Notes: generated from the sequence alone by a model not told the origin. Positions 28,616 to 38,440 are shown, counted from the stretch's first letter. The stretch is DNA of 64,000 nucleotides from Gammaproteobacteria bacterium (GCA_021773365.1 JAJFKF010000018.1:62001-126000); one strand, 5' to 3'. A program made the numbers and translations.

Positions 28616-29950
28616 ATGAAAAACCAGCAGACGGCACCGGAATCACTTTACGGCGAGCTCTATCGGACTCACCTGGCTTCTGTTTGCGCCCGAGCCGACA
28701 AGGCTCTGGAGCGAGCAGACTGCGACAATCTCGTCGTGTACTCCGGGGCTCCGCCCATGCAGTTCCTCGACGATCAGGCCTATCCGTTCAAGGTCAATCC
28801 GCACTTCAAGCAATGGGTGCCGGTGCTGGACAACCCCGGCTGCCTGCTGGTTTATCAGCCTGGACGGCGCCCGCGGCTGCTGTTCAACCACCCCACAGAC
28901 TTCTGGCACAAACCGGCCGCGCTCCCGCAAGCGCCCTGGGCCGAGGCCTTCGACATCGTTCCCATACCGAATCTGGCTGCCGCACGAGCGCATCTGCCCG
29001 ACACCCTGGCGCGCACCGCCCTGATCGGTGAGCTGCCACTGAAGTTCGGGCAGGTGAATCCCCAATCGCTGCTCGACAGCCTGCACTATCACCGTGCATT
29101 CAAAACCGGATATGAAGTGGAGTGCCTGCGCCACGCCAACCACTTCGGTGCGCTGGGTCACCGCGCCGCCCAGGCCAGCTTTCTCGCCGGCGGTTCGGAG
29201 TTTGATGCCCACCTTGCATATCTGCAGGCCTGCAATCAGCGCGAAGAGGAACTGCCGTACAACAGCATCGTCGCCATCGACACCAATGCCGCGGTGCTGC
29301 ACTACCAGCACCTGGAGCGCTCCCGGTCCACGCAGCGTCGTTCTTTCCTGATTGATGCGGGCGCGAACTTCAACGGCTATGCCAGTGACATCACACGCAC
29401 CTGTTCGGCACACGAAGATGATTTCGCCATGCTGGTCTCGGGCATGGACCAGCTGCAACAGGACCTTTGTGCCACGCTGAGGCCCGGGGCGGACTGGGCC
29501 GATGTGCAGATGGACACCCATCTGCGGGTCGGACATTTGCTGCGTGAGGCCGACCTGATCCGGATCGATGGCGAGGCCGCAGTGGCCGAAGGTCTGACCG
29601 CACTGTTCTTTCCTCACGGAGTGGGGCACCTGCTCGGGCTGCAGGTCCATGATGCCGGTGGATTCCTGCGCGATGAGTCCGGCGCCACCATCGACAAGCC
29701 ACCGGGACAGCCCTTCCTCAGGCTCACCCGCCGCCTCGAGTCTGGTTTCGTAGTGACGGTGGAACCTGGCCTTTACTTCATCGACCCGCTACTCGAGCCT
29801 GTCCGGCAGATGGCGCTGGGCAGACAGATCAACTGGAACCGGGTGAAGGCGCTGCGCCCCTGCGGCGGCATCCGCATCGAGGACAACGTGCTCATCACCG
29901 AAACCGGTTCGGAGAACCTGACACGTCAGGCCTTTGCTGCGCTGGGTTAA
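28616..29950 (+). CDS. pepQ: Xaa-Pro dipeptidase (prolidase)
   Basis: 444 aa from the ATG at 28616; an upstream start at 28532 is in frame but non-conserved. Pita-bread metallopeptidase: LIDAGANFNGYASDITRT supplies two Asp ligands, FFPHGVGHLLGLQVHD the His, VTVEPGLYF and GGIRIEDNV the Glu ligands. Length and the NPHFKQWVP motif match gammaproteobacterial PepQ. Cleaves Xaa-Pro dipeptides in the cytosol; some homologues also hydrolyse organophosphates. No operon partners. Confidence 0.94.
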   Translation: MKNQQTAPESLYGELYRTHLASVCARADKALERADCDNLVVYSGAPPMQFLDDQAYPFKVNPHFKQWVPVLDNPGCLLVYQPGRRPRLLFNHPTDFWHKPAALPQAPWAEAFDIVPIPNLAAARAHLPDTLARTALIGELPLKFGQVNPQSLLDSLHYHRAFKTGYEVECLRHANHFGALGHRAAQASFLAGGSEFDAHLAYLQACNQREEELPYNSIVAIDTNAAVLHYQHLERSRSTQRRSFLIDAGANFNGYASDITRTCSAHEDDFAMLVSGMDQLQQDLCATLRPGADWADVQMDTHLRVGHLLREADLIRIDGEAAVAEGLTALFFPHGVGHLLGLQVHDAGGFLRDESGATIDKPPGQPFLRLTRRLESGFVVTVEPGLYFIDPLLEPVRQMALGRQINWNRVKALRPCGGIRIEDNVLITETGSENLTRQAFAALG

Positions 29951-30102
29951 CTGCATTGGGTTGACTGCAAACAGCGACATCACGCCGCCAGAGCCCTTTC
30001 CTCAGGACACAGTTCTCAAAACACGGCGGCGGAAATTCCACACCTAAGGAAATCCCCTACACTGCCGACATTCCATACTCCCAAGCCGGAATCTGTCAGC
30101 AC

Positions 30103-31626
30103 ATGCGCCAGGAAATAGAGGCCCGACTGAAGGGGCCCATCAGCCTTCCCAGCCCCCCCGGGGTCGCCCAGCAAATCATTGAGCTGGCGCAGGACCCTGA
30201 GATCGACGTCGGCCGCATTGCGGAGATGATCGGCAAGGACCCTGGATTGTCCGCCAAGATCCTGCGCACAGCGAACTCCCCCATCTATGCCCAGCGCCGC
30301 CGCAGCCAGAACCTTCGCCAGGGTGTGCTGGTGCTGGGCCTGAATGCGACAGTAACCCTGGCCTTGAGCTTTTCCATCATCTCCGGTCTGCGCAACGGCA
30401 AGAAAGGTGGCCTGGACTACGCGGCCTTCTGGCGCCGCACTCTGCTGGCTGCCACCGCAGCCCGAACCGCCGGTGAGTTGATTGATGTCAAGCAGACCGA
30501 GGACCTTTTCCTGGCTGCGTTGTTGCAGGATCTGGGCCGGCTGGCCCTGGACCGCAGCCGCCCCGGTTTCTACGCCGAGTTGCCGGCCGAGGCCAGTAAT
30601 GCCGAGCTACTGTCCTACGAAAAAACCCGGGCTGGCGATGACCATGCGGCAGTGGGCGGCTGGATGCTGCGCAACTGGAACCTGCCCGAGCACCTGTGCC
30701 GCGCGGTGGAACTCAGCCATCAGCCCGAGCAGGCTGGCACGGGCACTGACTCGGGGCGCTTCATTCGCTGCGTGGCCCTGGCCGGCGAACTGGCCGACAT
30801 GTTCGTCTCGGCGAACCGCGCCAGCGCCATGAGCCGCCTGGGTCCGCGCGCCATGACGCTGCTGGGCCTGCGCCCCGCGCAACTGGCCGAGATCATCAAT
30901 GTTGTCGCCCGCCGGGCGGCGGAAACCGAGCAGCTGTTTGAAATGAGCCTGCTGGACGATCACGACGCAGGGCTGCTGACGGATCAGGCGCGCGAGATCC
31001 TGGCCATACGCAACCTCGCCGCGCTCAACGAGATCGACGACCTGCGCCAGAGCACCGATTCACTGGCGGCGCGCACCGAGGCGCTGGAAGACGCCAGCCG
31101 ACGCGACGGACTGACGGGTGTATTCAGCCGCTCCTGCCTAGACGAGCGCCTGGCCATGGAGTTCGACAGCGCGCGCCGCAATGGCTGGCCGATGAGCATC
31201 GCCTTCGTCGACCTGGATCACTTCAAGGACGTCAACGACACCCATGGTCACCAGGCAGGCGACCGGGTGCTGCGCGCAACCGCCCAGCTGCTGGTGCAGT
31301 CGGTGCGCGAAACGGACATCGTCGGTCGCTATGGCGGCGAGGAGTTCGTCATCATCTTCCCGGGCCTGAATCAGGAAAGCGCCTGGCACGCCTGTGACCG
31401 GGTACTTGAGGCCATCCGCCGCACGACGCACGATGTGGGTGGATGCATGATAACTGCCACCGCCTCAATCGGTCTGGCCACGCACACGTCGCAGATTTCC
31501 TTCGGTGGCGTTTCCAAGCTGGTTCACGCCGCCGACATGGCGGTGTATTCGGCCAAACACAATGGCCGCAATCGGGTCGAAGCCTTCAGACCCACCGCGC
31601 CGGGACCCACCGCGCTGGCGGGCTGA
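30103..31626 (+). CDS. HDOD-GGDEF protein, probable diguanylate cyclase
   Basis: 507 aa. N-terminal HDOD (about 10-215: SLPSPPGVAQQIIELAQDPEID, SAKILRTANSPIYAQRR, LAALLQDLGRLALD), coiled linker (DDLRQSTDSLAARTEALEDASRRDGLTG), C-terminal GGDEF domain with active RYGGEEFVIIFPG and an intact inhibitory I-site RETD five residues before GGEEF. Predicted to synthesise c-di-GMP with product inhibition. The regulatory HDOD fusion, FleQ, two PilZ proteins and YajQ in this window point to a local c-di-GMP network controlling motility and pili. Confidence 0.93.
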   Translation: MRQEIEARLKGPISLPSPPGVAQQIIELAQDPEIDVGRIAEMIGKDPGLSAKILRTANSPIYAQRRRSQNLRQGVLVLGLNATVTLALSFSIISGLRNGKKGGLDYAAFWRRTLLAATAARTAGELIDVKQTEDLFLAALLQDLGRLALDRSRPGFYAELPAEASNAELLSYEKTRAGDDHAAVGGWMLRNWNLPEHLCRAVELSHQPEQAGTGTDSGRFIRCVALAGELADMFVSANRASAMSRLGPRAMTLLGLRPAQLAEIINVVARRAAETEQLFEMSLLDDHDAGLLTDQAREILAIRNLAALNEIDDLRQSTDSLAARTEALEDASRRDGLTGVFSRSCLDERLAMEFDSARRNGWPMSIAFVDLDHFKDVNDTHGHQAGDRVLRATAQLLVQSVRETDIVGRYGGEEFVIIFPGLNQESAWHACDRVLEAIRRTTHDVGGCMITATASIGLATHTSQISFGGVSKLVHAADMAVYSAKHNGRNRVEAFRPTAPGPTALAG

Positions 31627-31657
31627 GCCACGCCAGCCGGCACGATCTGGCGCTACC

Positions 31658-32053
31658 TTACCTGTTCGCCAGCAGGTCGCGAATTTCCTGCAACAGCACT
31701 TCCTGCCGCGGCGGCGACGCCGGAGCGGCGGGAGCAGCCGGCTTCTTCAGCTTGTTCAACATGCGAATGGCCATGAACAACACCAGGGCGATGATGAGGA
31801 AGTCGAACAGTGCCTGCAGGAACAAGCCATAGCGCAGCACGACAGGCTCGCCGGTCTCGGCATTGATGCCCAGCTGACAGACCAGTTCGGTAAAACGGAC
31901 ACCACCGATGGCCATTCCAATAGGCGGCGTGATCACATTAGCCACCAGCGATGAAATGATCTTGCCGAAGGCCGTGCCGATGATGACGCCCACCGCCATA
32001 TCGACCACATTGCCCTTCATGGCGAATTCTTTGAATTCGGAAGTGATTTTCAT
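31658..32053 (-). CDS. mscL: Large-conductance mechanosensitive channel
   Basis: 131 aa. Starts with the conserved EFKEFAMKGNVVDMAVGVIIG, TM1 gate, periplasmic loop and TM2 (FLQALFDFLIIALVLFMAI). C-terminal helix carries an Ala/Pro insert (KKPAAPAAPASPPRQE) before the bundle-forming LLQEIRDLL. Homopentameric safety valve against hypo-osmotic shock. Stand-alone gene. Confidence 0.96.
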   Translation of the reverse strand: MKITSEFKEFAMKGNVVDMAVGVIIGTAFGKIISSLVANVITPPIGMAIGGVRFTELVCQLGINAETGEPVVLRYGLFLQALFDFLIIALVLFMAIRMLNKLKKPAAPAAPASPPRQEVLLQEIRDLLANR

Positions 32054-32110
32054 GGACGAGCCCTCCGCAGATGATAGTGATGAACGCGAACAGACGCCGC
32101 AGCGGCGGCG

Positions 32111-33544
32111 TCACAAACCGTATTTGCGCAACTTCTCAACCAGCGTGGTGCGGTTCATTTTCAGTAATCGTGCCGCCTCGGCAACCGTGCCACCGGCTTC
32201 TACCAGCGCGCGGCGGATCAGCGCCATCTCCACGCTGCTCAGGTGATCCTTCAGGTCCAGTCCGTCGGCCGTCCACACCAGGCTATCGACCAGGCCGTCA
32301 ACACCCCCGCCGCCATCCCGCTGCACGACCTGCGCAGCCTGAATTTGCGCGTCATGCGAAGTCTGCGCCAGTGATGGCTCCTGCCGATAGCGCGCCGGCA
32401 GATCACCGACCTCGATGCGCCGCCCCGTATCGAGAATAGCCAGCCGCTCGAGCAGGTTGGCCAGCTCGCGTACGTTACCCGGCCATTCATGACCACACAG
32501 CGCGTGCAGCGCCCCGGCATCGAACCTCAGTGCCGTGCCCCTGCGGGCCAGGAGGTCCTCGATGAGCCGCGGCAGATCCTGGGCGCGTTCGCGCAACGGC
32601 GGCATCTCGATGGGAAATACATTGAGCCGGTAGTACAGATCCTCACGGAACCAGCCCTCACGCACACCCGCCTCCAGGTCACGGTGCGTCGCCGCCACGA
32701 TGCGCGCATTGCAGGGCACGGTGCGGTTACTGCCGACCCGCTGAATGGTGCGTTCCTGCAGCACGCGCAGGAGCTTGACCTGCATCTGCAGGCTCATGTC
32801 GCCGATCTCGTCGAGGAACAGCGTACCGCCCTCGGCAAACTCGAAGCGCCCCTGTCGCGCCGACAATGCGCCGGTGAAGGCACCGCGCTCGTGGCCGAAC
32901 AGCTCGCTTTCGAGGAGTTCTGCGGGGATGGCGCCGCAGTTCACTGGCACGAACGGACCCGCCGCGCGGGCGGAGCACTCGTGAACATGGCGCGCGGCCA
33001 CTTCCTTGCCCGTACCGGATTCGCCGAGGATGAGCACATGCGCATCGTGCGGCGCGACCCGCTCGATGAGCCGGCGCACTTCAACGATGGCGGGTGAGCG
33101 GCCGGAGGGCGCATGGACGTGGCCGGACGTTGGCGCCGGCAGGCGGCGCATTTCGTGCGCGCGCTTCAGAATGGATGACAGCTGCGGATAGCGGATGGGC
33201 AACTCCATCTGCAGACAGGGCAGCTCCTCGCACTGGGGCCAGTCAACCTCACCGGTCTCTCCGCTCACCCGTACCAGGGGCATGCGTGGATCGTAGCTGC
33301 GCAACTGTTCAAGAAAGTGGTGCAGGGCGCCGGTGGACGCCTGCTGTCCGAGAAGGACTGCGATCCAGTCCTGCTGCTGCGGCGCTGGCCACTGCACGGC
33401 GTGAAAATCGGCCACGACGATGGGATCGTAGTCAAGAAAGCGCAGCACCGTTTCCCAGGTGCGGGACTGAGCCTGATCGGGCTCGATGACGAGAACCTTG
33501 GCGTCAGTCACTAGTTCTTCTTGCGATGCGGCGATGACCGCCAT
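32111..33544 (-). CDS. fleQ: Sigma-54-dependent flagellar master regulator FleQ
   Basis: 477 aa as the longest frame; GTG at 33511 ([11 protein letters not shown]) with AAGAAG upstream may be the true start. N-terminal FleQ receiver-like domain, AAA+ domain with Walker [16 protein letters not shown] and the sigma-54 contact motif GAFTGA, C-terminal Fis-type HTH ([23 protein letters not shown]). The RxxxR-type c-di-GMP-responsive activator of class II flagellar genes; fits the sigma-54 sites found before flgA, flgB and fliD. Confidence 0.92.
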   Translation of the reverse strand: MAVIAASQEELVTDAKVLVIEPDQAQSRTWETVLRFLDYDPIVVADFHAVQWPAPQQQDWIAVLLGQQASTGALHHFLEQLRSYDPRMPLVRVSGETGEVDWPQCEELPCLQMELPIRYPQLSSILKRAHEMRRLPAPTSGHVHAPSGRSPAIVEVRRLIERVAPHDAHVLILGESGTGKEVAARHVHECSARAAGPFVPVNCGAIPAELLESELFGHERGAFTGALSARQGRFEFAEGGTLFLDEIGDMSLQMQVKLLRVLQERTIQRVGSNRTVPCNARIVAATHRDLEAGVREGWFREDLYYRLNVFPIEMPPLRERAQDLPRLIEDLLARRGTALRFDAGALHALCGHEWPGNVRELANLLERLAILDTGRRIEVGDLPARYRQEPSLAQTSHDAQIQAAQVVQRDGGGGVDGLVDSLVWTADGLDLKDHLSSVEMALIRRALVEAGGTVAEAARLLKMNRTTLVEKLRKYGL

Positions 33545-33564
33545 TCCCCTACGACGGGACTGAG

Positions 33565-33593
33565 CTTATACGCGTAAGCTTATGTATTGTCTA
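33565..33593 (-). promoter_or_regulatory. Sigma-70-like promoter with palindrome, upstream of fleQ
   Basis: On the minus strand TAGACA (33593-33588), 17 bp, TATAAG (33570-33565) precedes fleQ by about 20 bp. AGCTTA (33563-33568) and TAAGCT (33575-33580) form a 6-bp inverted repeat across the -10 box, a possible repressor site. Confidence 0.55.
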
Positions 33594-33629
33594 TCGCCTG
33601 CCCGCGAGACACTGCGTAGCAGCAAAGGA

Positions 33630-34202
33630 TCAACGACTGTGGCGCGCCTCGGCCACCTGCCGGCGGTGGTGGCGAAAGACAAGTTTTTCGAGCAGATCGG
33701 TGACCAATGTACCAAGACCGCGGAATTCCACGCGCAGCGCGGTTTCTTCGCCGGCAGGAAAGGTGGTTATCAGCTCGCAGGGCAGTTCCACCGGATAGGG
33801 CAATGCGCGATTGATATGCAGCGACACCAGCCCCAGCGCGCCCTGCTCCAGTGTCGGCGCCGATTCGATCCATTCCAGCCCCTGGGCGTACATGCGAAAC
33901 CTGCGGCGCGCAGGCAGTCCCTGCTGTTGCTCGATCAGCGTACTCATCAGGCGCAATATGATGTCGAGCTTGAATTCCAGTCGATGCAGTTCCTGAAACA
34001 CCGGCTGGCTGTCGTCCTTCGACTCCGCTACGCCACGGTGCTCGTCAAGAGAGGCGTCGGCCTGCAGCAGATGCGCGTTCTGCGCATTGAGCTGCTGCAA
34101 CTCCACCCCGTCCGGCAACTGCTTGAGTGGCTTCCAGCCCAGCGGCGCCTCGTCTTCGTAGGCGAGGCCGCTGACAGCGAGCATGCGGATGGTATCGGTC
34201 AC
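33630..34202 (-). CDS. Atypical PilZ (tPilZ-like) flagellar protein
   Basis: 190 aa. No canonical RxxxR PilZ motif; the N-terminal half carries a helical heptad-like region (VFQELHRLEFKLDIILRLMSTLIEQQQ) and the C-terminal half a beta-rich PilZ-like part (GLVSLHINRALPYPVELPCEL). This matches, from memory, the tetrameric PilZ type (XC6012-like) of xanthomonads, which sits next to fliS in flagellar clusters. Overlaps fliT-like gene by 4 bp. Probably supports motility; c-di-GMP binding is doubtful given missing motif. Confidence 0.7.
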   Translation of the reverse strand: MTDTIRMLAVSGLAYEDEAPLGWKPLKQLPDGVELQQLNAQNAHLLQADASLDEHRGVAESKDDSQPVFQELHRLEFKLDIILRLMSTLIEQQQGLPARRRFRMYAQGLEWIESAPTLEQGALGLVSLHINRALPYPVELPCELITTFPAGEETALRVEFRGLGTLVTDLLEKLVFRHHRRQVAEARHSR

Positions 34203-34501
34203 GGTGCCGAATGATAGGCCGCAACGGCCTGCCGGCCCACTCTGACTGTATCGGCTTCACGAACCAGCGCCCGCTGGCTGTGCTGCACCGCGCCGATGAG
34301 TGCGTCGTTCAGTTCAAGTACCTGCGTCAGTGCGGCGATGGTCTGCGGCGCGGTGCTCTGCGGCTCAAGGCCTGCGCAGAAGGCCCGCAGCCGCATCTGG
34401 CGTTCGCCGTCCAGGCGGGCCGCCTCGGCCCACTCACCCTGTTCGGCCAACGCCGAAACCCGGTGGGTCAGGTCGACAACGACCTGAAGCGCTTCATTCA
34501 C
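34199..34501 (-). CDS. fliT: FliT-like flagellar chaperone
   Basis: 100 aa, all-helical small protein between fliS and tPilZ with 4-bp overlaps on both sides. Residues QVVVDLTHRVSALAEQGEWAEAARLDGERQMRLRAF resemble FliT family helices. FliT binds FliD and FlhDC/export components in enteric bacteria. Assignment rests on size, helicity and position more than sequence. Confidence 0.65.
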   Translation of the reverse strand: MNEALQVVVDLTHRVSALAEQGEWAEAARLDGERQMRLRAFCAGLEPQSTAPQTIAALTQVLELNDALIGAVQHSQRALVREADTVRVGRQAVAAYHSAP

Positions 34502-34875
34502 TGCGGCAACGCTTCCCAGGCGGACTTCACCTCGCGCAGGAGCGAAGCGACCTCTTCGAGCATGTTCGCATCGCTGTGCAGGTTGGCCTCGACGAGCCGG
34601 CGGGCAGCGTAGTCATACAGCTCGCGCAGGTTCAGGGCAATCTGCCCGCCCTGCTGCATGTCCAGCGCCTCGTTCAGGCCACTGACCAGACCGATGGCCT
34701 TGCTGATGTTCTCCCCCTTGGCAGCCACCTCACCGCGCTCAATGCAACCGCGCGCGGTTGCCAGGCGCACCAGCGCCGTGTCGAGCATGACCTGGATGAG
34801 CTGGCGCGGATCGGCGGCAGCAACCTGACTGTGAGCACTGACGTTGCGGTAGGTGTTGATGTTGGGGTGGTTCAT
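34498..34875 (-). CDS. fliS: Flagellin export chaperone FliS
   Basis: 125 aa. Conserved FliS signature: YRNVSAHSQVAAADPRQLIQVMLDTALVRLATARG, then EKGENISKAIGLVSGLNEALD-type sequence and LYDYAARRLVEANLHSD. Prevents premature flagellin polymerisation and delivers it to FlhA. Follows fliD by 78 bp and begins the fliS-fliT-tPilZ unit. Confidence 0.95.
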   Translation of the reverse strand: MNHPNINTYRNVSAHSQVAAADPRQLIQVMLDTALVRLATARGCIERGEVAAKGENISKAIGLVSGLNEALDMQQGGQIALNLRELYDYAARRLVEANLHSDANMLEEVASLLREVKSAWEALPQ

Positions 34876-34953
34876 GAAGGAAATCCGCCTGTTAGCTGTT
34901 GCGATATATCGTTGTACTGCGGGCGATCATCATCGGCCGCGCTGCTGCTGTCA

Positions 34954-36360
34954 CTATCTACCGCGCTGTTGCGCGAGAATGGCGCTGCCGTTGAGGGTGT
35001 TGATCTGCTGGGTGAGGAAGTTGCTGGTGTTGTTCAGCTGCGCCACCAGGGAATCCATGGCGGTGAACTGCGCGCGCAGGCGTGCTTCCAAAGTTGTCAG
35101 ACGCTGCTCCAGTACTTCGCGCTGTTCGTCGATGACATCGATGCTGGACTTCAGGCCGGCGGTGCGCGCCTCCAGCAGGCCATTGCTGCCGGTATAGGTT
35201 TCGATCAGCGCATCGAGCCGACGGGCCAGTCCGTCCACCGGCGCGCGCTCTCCCGCTTCGTTTGCAAACAGCCCACCCACCTGGTCGAAATCAGTGGCGA
35301 TAAACCCGTCCAGCCGCGCCGCGTTGACCTCCAGCGTGCCGTCCACGTTGCTCACGATGCCGATCTCGGCCAGCGTCGAGAACGAATCGCTCACACCGCT
35401 GACCTGCACACCCAGTTCGCGGCGCACCGCGTACATGAAATCGCGCAGAGTGGAATCACCCAGCAGCGGCCCGCCCGTGCCACTGGCGGCATTGAAACTG
35501 TTCAGGCCCCGCAGACTGCTCACCAGCGAGTTGTAGGCGGTGACGAAGGTGTTCACCGACTGTCTGGCGGCGTCCTTGTTATAGACGATGCCCACCGGCG
35601 TGGTCACATCCTCCTCGGATGGGGCGAGCAGGTTGAAGGTCAGCCCGTCCACTGCGGTGGTAACGCTATTGCTGGCGCTTTCGTGGGCAAACCCGTTGAT
35701 GACGATGCGCGAGTCCTGCGCGGCCTGCCCCTCGGTGAGCCCGGCGATCAGGGCCTGCAGTCCACCATCGCCCGGCGTCTGCGTCAGTTCGATGGTGTTG
35801 TCAGCGCCGGTCAGGGTAGAGGAGAGAATCAGCCGCGAGCCAACGCCGGTTTCATTGACGATGCTGGCTACTACCCCCGTATTGTTGCTGGCGCTGTTGA
35901 TGGCGTTGCGGATATCTCCCAGAGCGTTGGCTTCCTCGCCGATGACGATATCGAAGGATTGCTCGCCGATGGCGATGTGCAGAGTTCCGGTGCCCACCGC
36001 CGTATTCGAGGTGGCATATGCGGCGGAAACCAGCCGGTGCGAGGTGGCCAGCCGTTCGACCTCCACGTCATAGCTGCTGGGCGCCGCTGTGGCGCTGGCC
36101 GTAACGGTCAGAACGGTGTTGTCGCCCACCGTCACCGATCGGCCCTGGAACTGGGTGACATCCTTCAGCGGCGCTAGTGCGGACTGCAGTGAATCCAGCG
36201 CGCTGCGGAAGGAACCGAAGGCGGACAGCTTGGCCTGGAAGCCGGCCTCGCGGGCGGCCAGCCGCGCACCGCGGGCACTGCCCTGCGCGGCAACCAGCTG
36301 CGTGACCAGGCCATCGATATCGATGCCCGAACCGATCCCTGATGAAATAAGACTGGCCAT
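34954..36360 (-). CDS. fliD: Flagellar filament cap protein FliD (hook-associated protein 2)
   Basis: 468 aa. N-terminal FliD_N (GSGIDIDGLVTQLVAAQGSA) and C-terminal FliD_C (GLARRLDALIETYTGSNGLLEARTAGLKSSID) with terminal coiled regions; central Flagellin_IN motif. Caps the filament and folds incoming flagellin. A sigma-54 -24/-12 site lies at 36373-36388, with +1 predicted 2 nt before the ATG, which lacks a Shine-Dalgarno sequence. Confidence 0.95.
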   Translation of the reverse strand: MASLISSGIGSGIDIDGLVTQLVAAQGSARGARLAAREAGFQAKLSAFGSFRSALDSLQSALAPLKDVTQFQGRSVTVGDNTVLTVTASATAAPSSYDVEVERLATSHRLVSAAYATSNTAVGTGTLHIAIGEQSFDIVIGEEANALGDIRNAINSASNNTGVVASIVNETGVGSRLILSSTLTGADNTIELTQTPGDGGLQALIAGLTEGQAAQDSRIVINGFAHESASNSVTTAVDGLTFNLLAPSEEDVTTPVGIVYNKDAARQSVNTFVTAYNSLVSSLRGLNSFNAASGTGGPLLGDSTLRDFMYAVRRELGVQVSGVSDSFSTLAEIGIVSNVDGTLEVNAARLDGFIATDFDQVGGLFANEAGERAPVDGLARRLDALIETYTGSNGLLEARTAGLKSSIDVIDEQREVLEQRLTTLEARLRAQFTAMDSLVAQLNNTSNFLTQQINTLNGSAILAQQRGR

Positions 36361-36372
36361 TAGCGCGAATAA

Positions 36373-36388
36373 AGCAAGTTCGGTGCCA
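36373..36388 (-). promoter_or_regulatory. Sigma-54 promoter of fliD
   Basis: Minus strand TGGCACC-GAAC-TTGCT (36388-36373) matches the consensus TGGCACG-N4-TTGCW with GG-N10-GC spacing. The C of -12 is at 36374, giving +1 near 36362; the fliD ATG starts at 36360. Confidence 0.85.
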
Positions 36389-36390
36389 AC

Positions 36391-36750
36391 TCAGGCCAGC
36401 GCATCGAACAGCAGGCCCGCCTCGCGCAGGGTGCGAGCCAGTGTCAGCAGTTCCTCGGGTGGAATCTGCCGCACGATTTCATTGGTTTCCGGATTGACCA
36501 CCGTGATGACGGTGCGCCCGCTGGCCTCGTCGACACGAAAGTTGAGGTTACGCTGGCTGCTCTCCAGAAACCGGTTCAGACCTTCCACCACGCGGCTCAG
36601 ATCTACCGGTCGCGGCGCGGGCCGCGGCAAATCCTTGCCGCTGTCTGCAGTCGGAGGGGGGGCTTCAGTTGCCTGAGGTTTTACTGCGGCGCGGGCTATC
36701 GCTGCCTGGCGCAGGTCCAGTGTCTGGCTGGACAACACATCGTTCACCAT
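36391..36750 (-). CDS. flaG: Flagellar protein FlaG
   Basis: 119 aa from the ATG at 36750 (a longer frame starts at 36777). FlaG domain in the C-terminal half: LNRFLESSQRNLNFRVDEASGRTVITVVNPETNEIVRQIPPEE. The N-terminal half is Pro/Ala-rich and disordered. Located between fliC and fliD, as in Vibrio and Pseudomonas; modulates filament length in some species. Expression probably by readthrough from fliC or its own unseen promoter. Confidence 0.9.
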   Translation of the reverse strand: MVNDVLSSQTLDLRQAAIARAAVKPQATEAPPPTADSGKDLPRPAPRPVDLSRVVEGLNRFLESSQRNLNFRVDEASGRTVITVVNPETNEIVRQIPPEELLTLARTLREAGLLFDALA

Positions 36751-36792
36751 GACACACCGTTGATGTGATTGATCCACCTCTTATCTGAGGGA

Positions 36793-36886
36793 CCCGGGCA
36801 TGCCCCGCCCGGGCCGATCACTGCCGTTGTGCAAGGCCGCCATCCCGGGCGGCCTCAATCCTTCGTTCGGCGACCGACTGTCGCCG
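36793..36886 (-). terminator. Three consecutive hairpins downstream of fliC
   Basis: Perfect 7-bp stems at 36868-36874/36880-36886, 36835-36841/36848-36854 and 36793-36799/36807-36813 follow the fliC stop. None has a long T run. Likely termination or 3'-end protection of the abundant flagellin mRNA. Confidence 0.65.
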
Positions 36887-36889
36887 ATC

Positions 36890-38440
36890 TTACTGCAACA
36901 GACCCAGTACGCTCTGCGGCACCGCGTTGGCCTGCGCCAGAATAGCGATGCCAGCCTGCTGCAGGATCTGGGCGCGGGTCAGCGCAGCCGTTTCGGCGGC
37001 GAAATCCGCGTCCAGGATGCGGCTGCGGGCGGCTTCGAGGTTCTCGCTGACCGCCTGCAGGTTCGAGATGGTCGACTCGAAGCGGTTCTGGATGGCGCCG
37101 AAGGTGCTGCGCAGGGTGCTGACCTGGGTCAGCGCCGAGTCAACCCGGTAGATGGCGTCGTTGGCGTTGGCGACCGTCGTCACACCCACCGTCGCCAGGC
37201 TGCCGGCGGCAGTGAAGCTGGTGGCGGAGAACACCGTGGCCGCATCGGTACCACCGATGGTGATGGCCTCGCCGGAAACGATGCTCATCACGTTGGTGGT
37301 GGTGTTCAGCGTGGCCGTGGCGTTGCCGCCCAGGGCGGTGTTGACCGCGTCGACCAGGGACTGAACGGTTGAATAGTCGTCTGCCGCGACAGTAACCGCG
37401 TCAGCATCGCCGATCTGGATCGTCAGGTCAGCGATGGTCAGGGGAGCAGCCACTTCAGCTTCGGATCCATCAGCGGTAGTCAGCCCTGTAACGTCATTCA
37501 CGCCGGCAAAACCGGTGGTGGTCGTGGCGGTACCGTCACCGGCAAATACTTCCGTGACATCGAAGTTCGCGCCATCGGCGCGCGAAAAGCTCAGCGTACC
37601 GGCGGTCAGCGCATCCTCGGCGCTGGCTTCACCACCGTAGCTGATGGTGAACCCGTCGACCGTGGTGTCATCGGCTGTAAAGCCAGCGCTGTTCAGGGCG
37701 GCAGCGAAGGTGGCTGCAGTACCGGTTCCACTCGCGAGAACCGTGTCGGTGATATCAACCGAGTTGGTGCCATCGTCCAGTGTCAGCGTATAGGTATAGG
37801 GATCGGAAGTGCTCGTCTCGATGCCACCTGGAGCGAACACGCCCAGATTGCCGGTCGTGGCGGCCACCGCATCGGCGTCTTCGGTAATTAAACCGCTGAT
37901 ATCCACCGTGGTGGCGGTAGCCACCGCACCGATGTCGCCCTGGCGCGTGCTGGTGGTCAGATCGAGGCCGATGGTCTCGCCCACGTTGGCGCCGACCTGG
38001 AAGGTCGCGCTGCCGAAGGTGCCGTCGAGGACCTTCTGGCCATTGAACGAGGTCTGGGTGGCGATGCGCTCGATTTCCGCCAGACGCTGCTGCACTTCGA
38101 GATCAAGCGCGGAGCGGTCGGATGCGGAATTGGTGGAGTTGGCCGCCTGCACCGCCAGTTCGCGGATGCGCTGCAGGTTGTTGGTGAGTTCGCCCAGGGC
38201 GCTTTCCGCCGTCTGCGACAGCGAGATACCGTCGCTGGCGTTACGCGCCGCCTGGTTCAGGCCGCGGATCTGGGTGGTGAAGCGATCGCTGATCGCCAGG
38301 CCCGCGGCGTCGTCCTTGGCGCTGTTGATGCGCAGACCGGAGGACAACCGCTGCAGTGCGGTGGCCAACGACGACTGCGACGTGGTCAGGTTGCGCTGCG
38401 CATTCAGCGAAGCAACGTTGGTATTGATGACTGCCGCCAT
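36890..38440 (-). CDS. fliC: Flagellin FliC
   Basis: 516 aa. Conserved N-terminal D0/D1 ([36 protein letters not shown]) and C-terminal D1/D0 ([41 protein letters not shown]). The central 230 residues are a Thr/Ala/Asp-rich, surface-exposed variable domain, longer than in minimal flagellins. Filament subunit. A sigma-28 promoter at 38541-38567 gives a leader of about 90 nt with GAGGAG 9 nt before the ATG and other GGA motifs, possible CsrA sites. This is the only flagellin gene in the window. Confidence 0.97.
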   Translation of the reverse strand: MAAVINTNVASLNAQRNLTTSQSSLATALQRLSSGLRINSAKDDAAGLAISDRFTTQIRGLNQAARNASDGISLSQTAESALGELTNNLQRIRELAVQAANSTNSASDRSALDLEVQQRLAEIERIATQTSFNGQKVLDGTFGSATFQVGANVGETIGLDLTTSTRQGDIGAVATATTVDISGLITEDADAVAATTGNLGVFAPGGIETSTSDPYTYTLTLDDGTNSVDITDTVLASGTGTAATFAAALNSAGFTADDTTVDGFTISYGGEASAEDALTAGTLSFSRADGANFDVTEVFAGDGTATTTTGFAGVNDVTGLTTADGSEAEVAAPLTIADLTIQIGDADAVTVAADDYSTVQSLVDAVNTALGGNATATLNTTTNVMSIVSGEAITIGGTDAATVFSATSFTAAGSLATVGVTTVANANDAIYRVDSALTQVSTLRSTFGAIQNRFESTISNLQAVSENLEAARSRILDADFAAETAALTRAQILQQAGIAILAQANAVPQSVLGLLQ

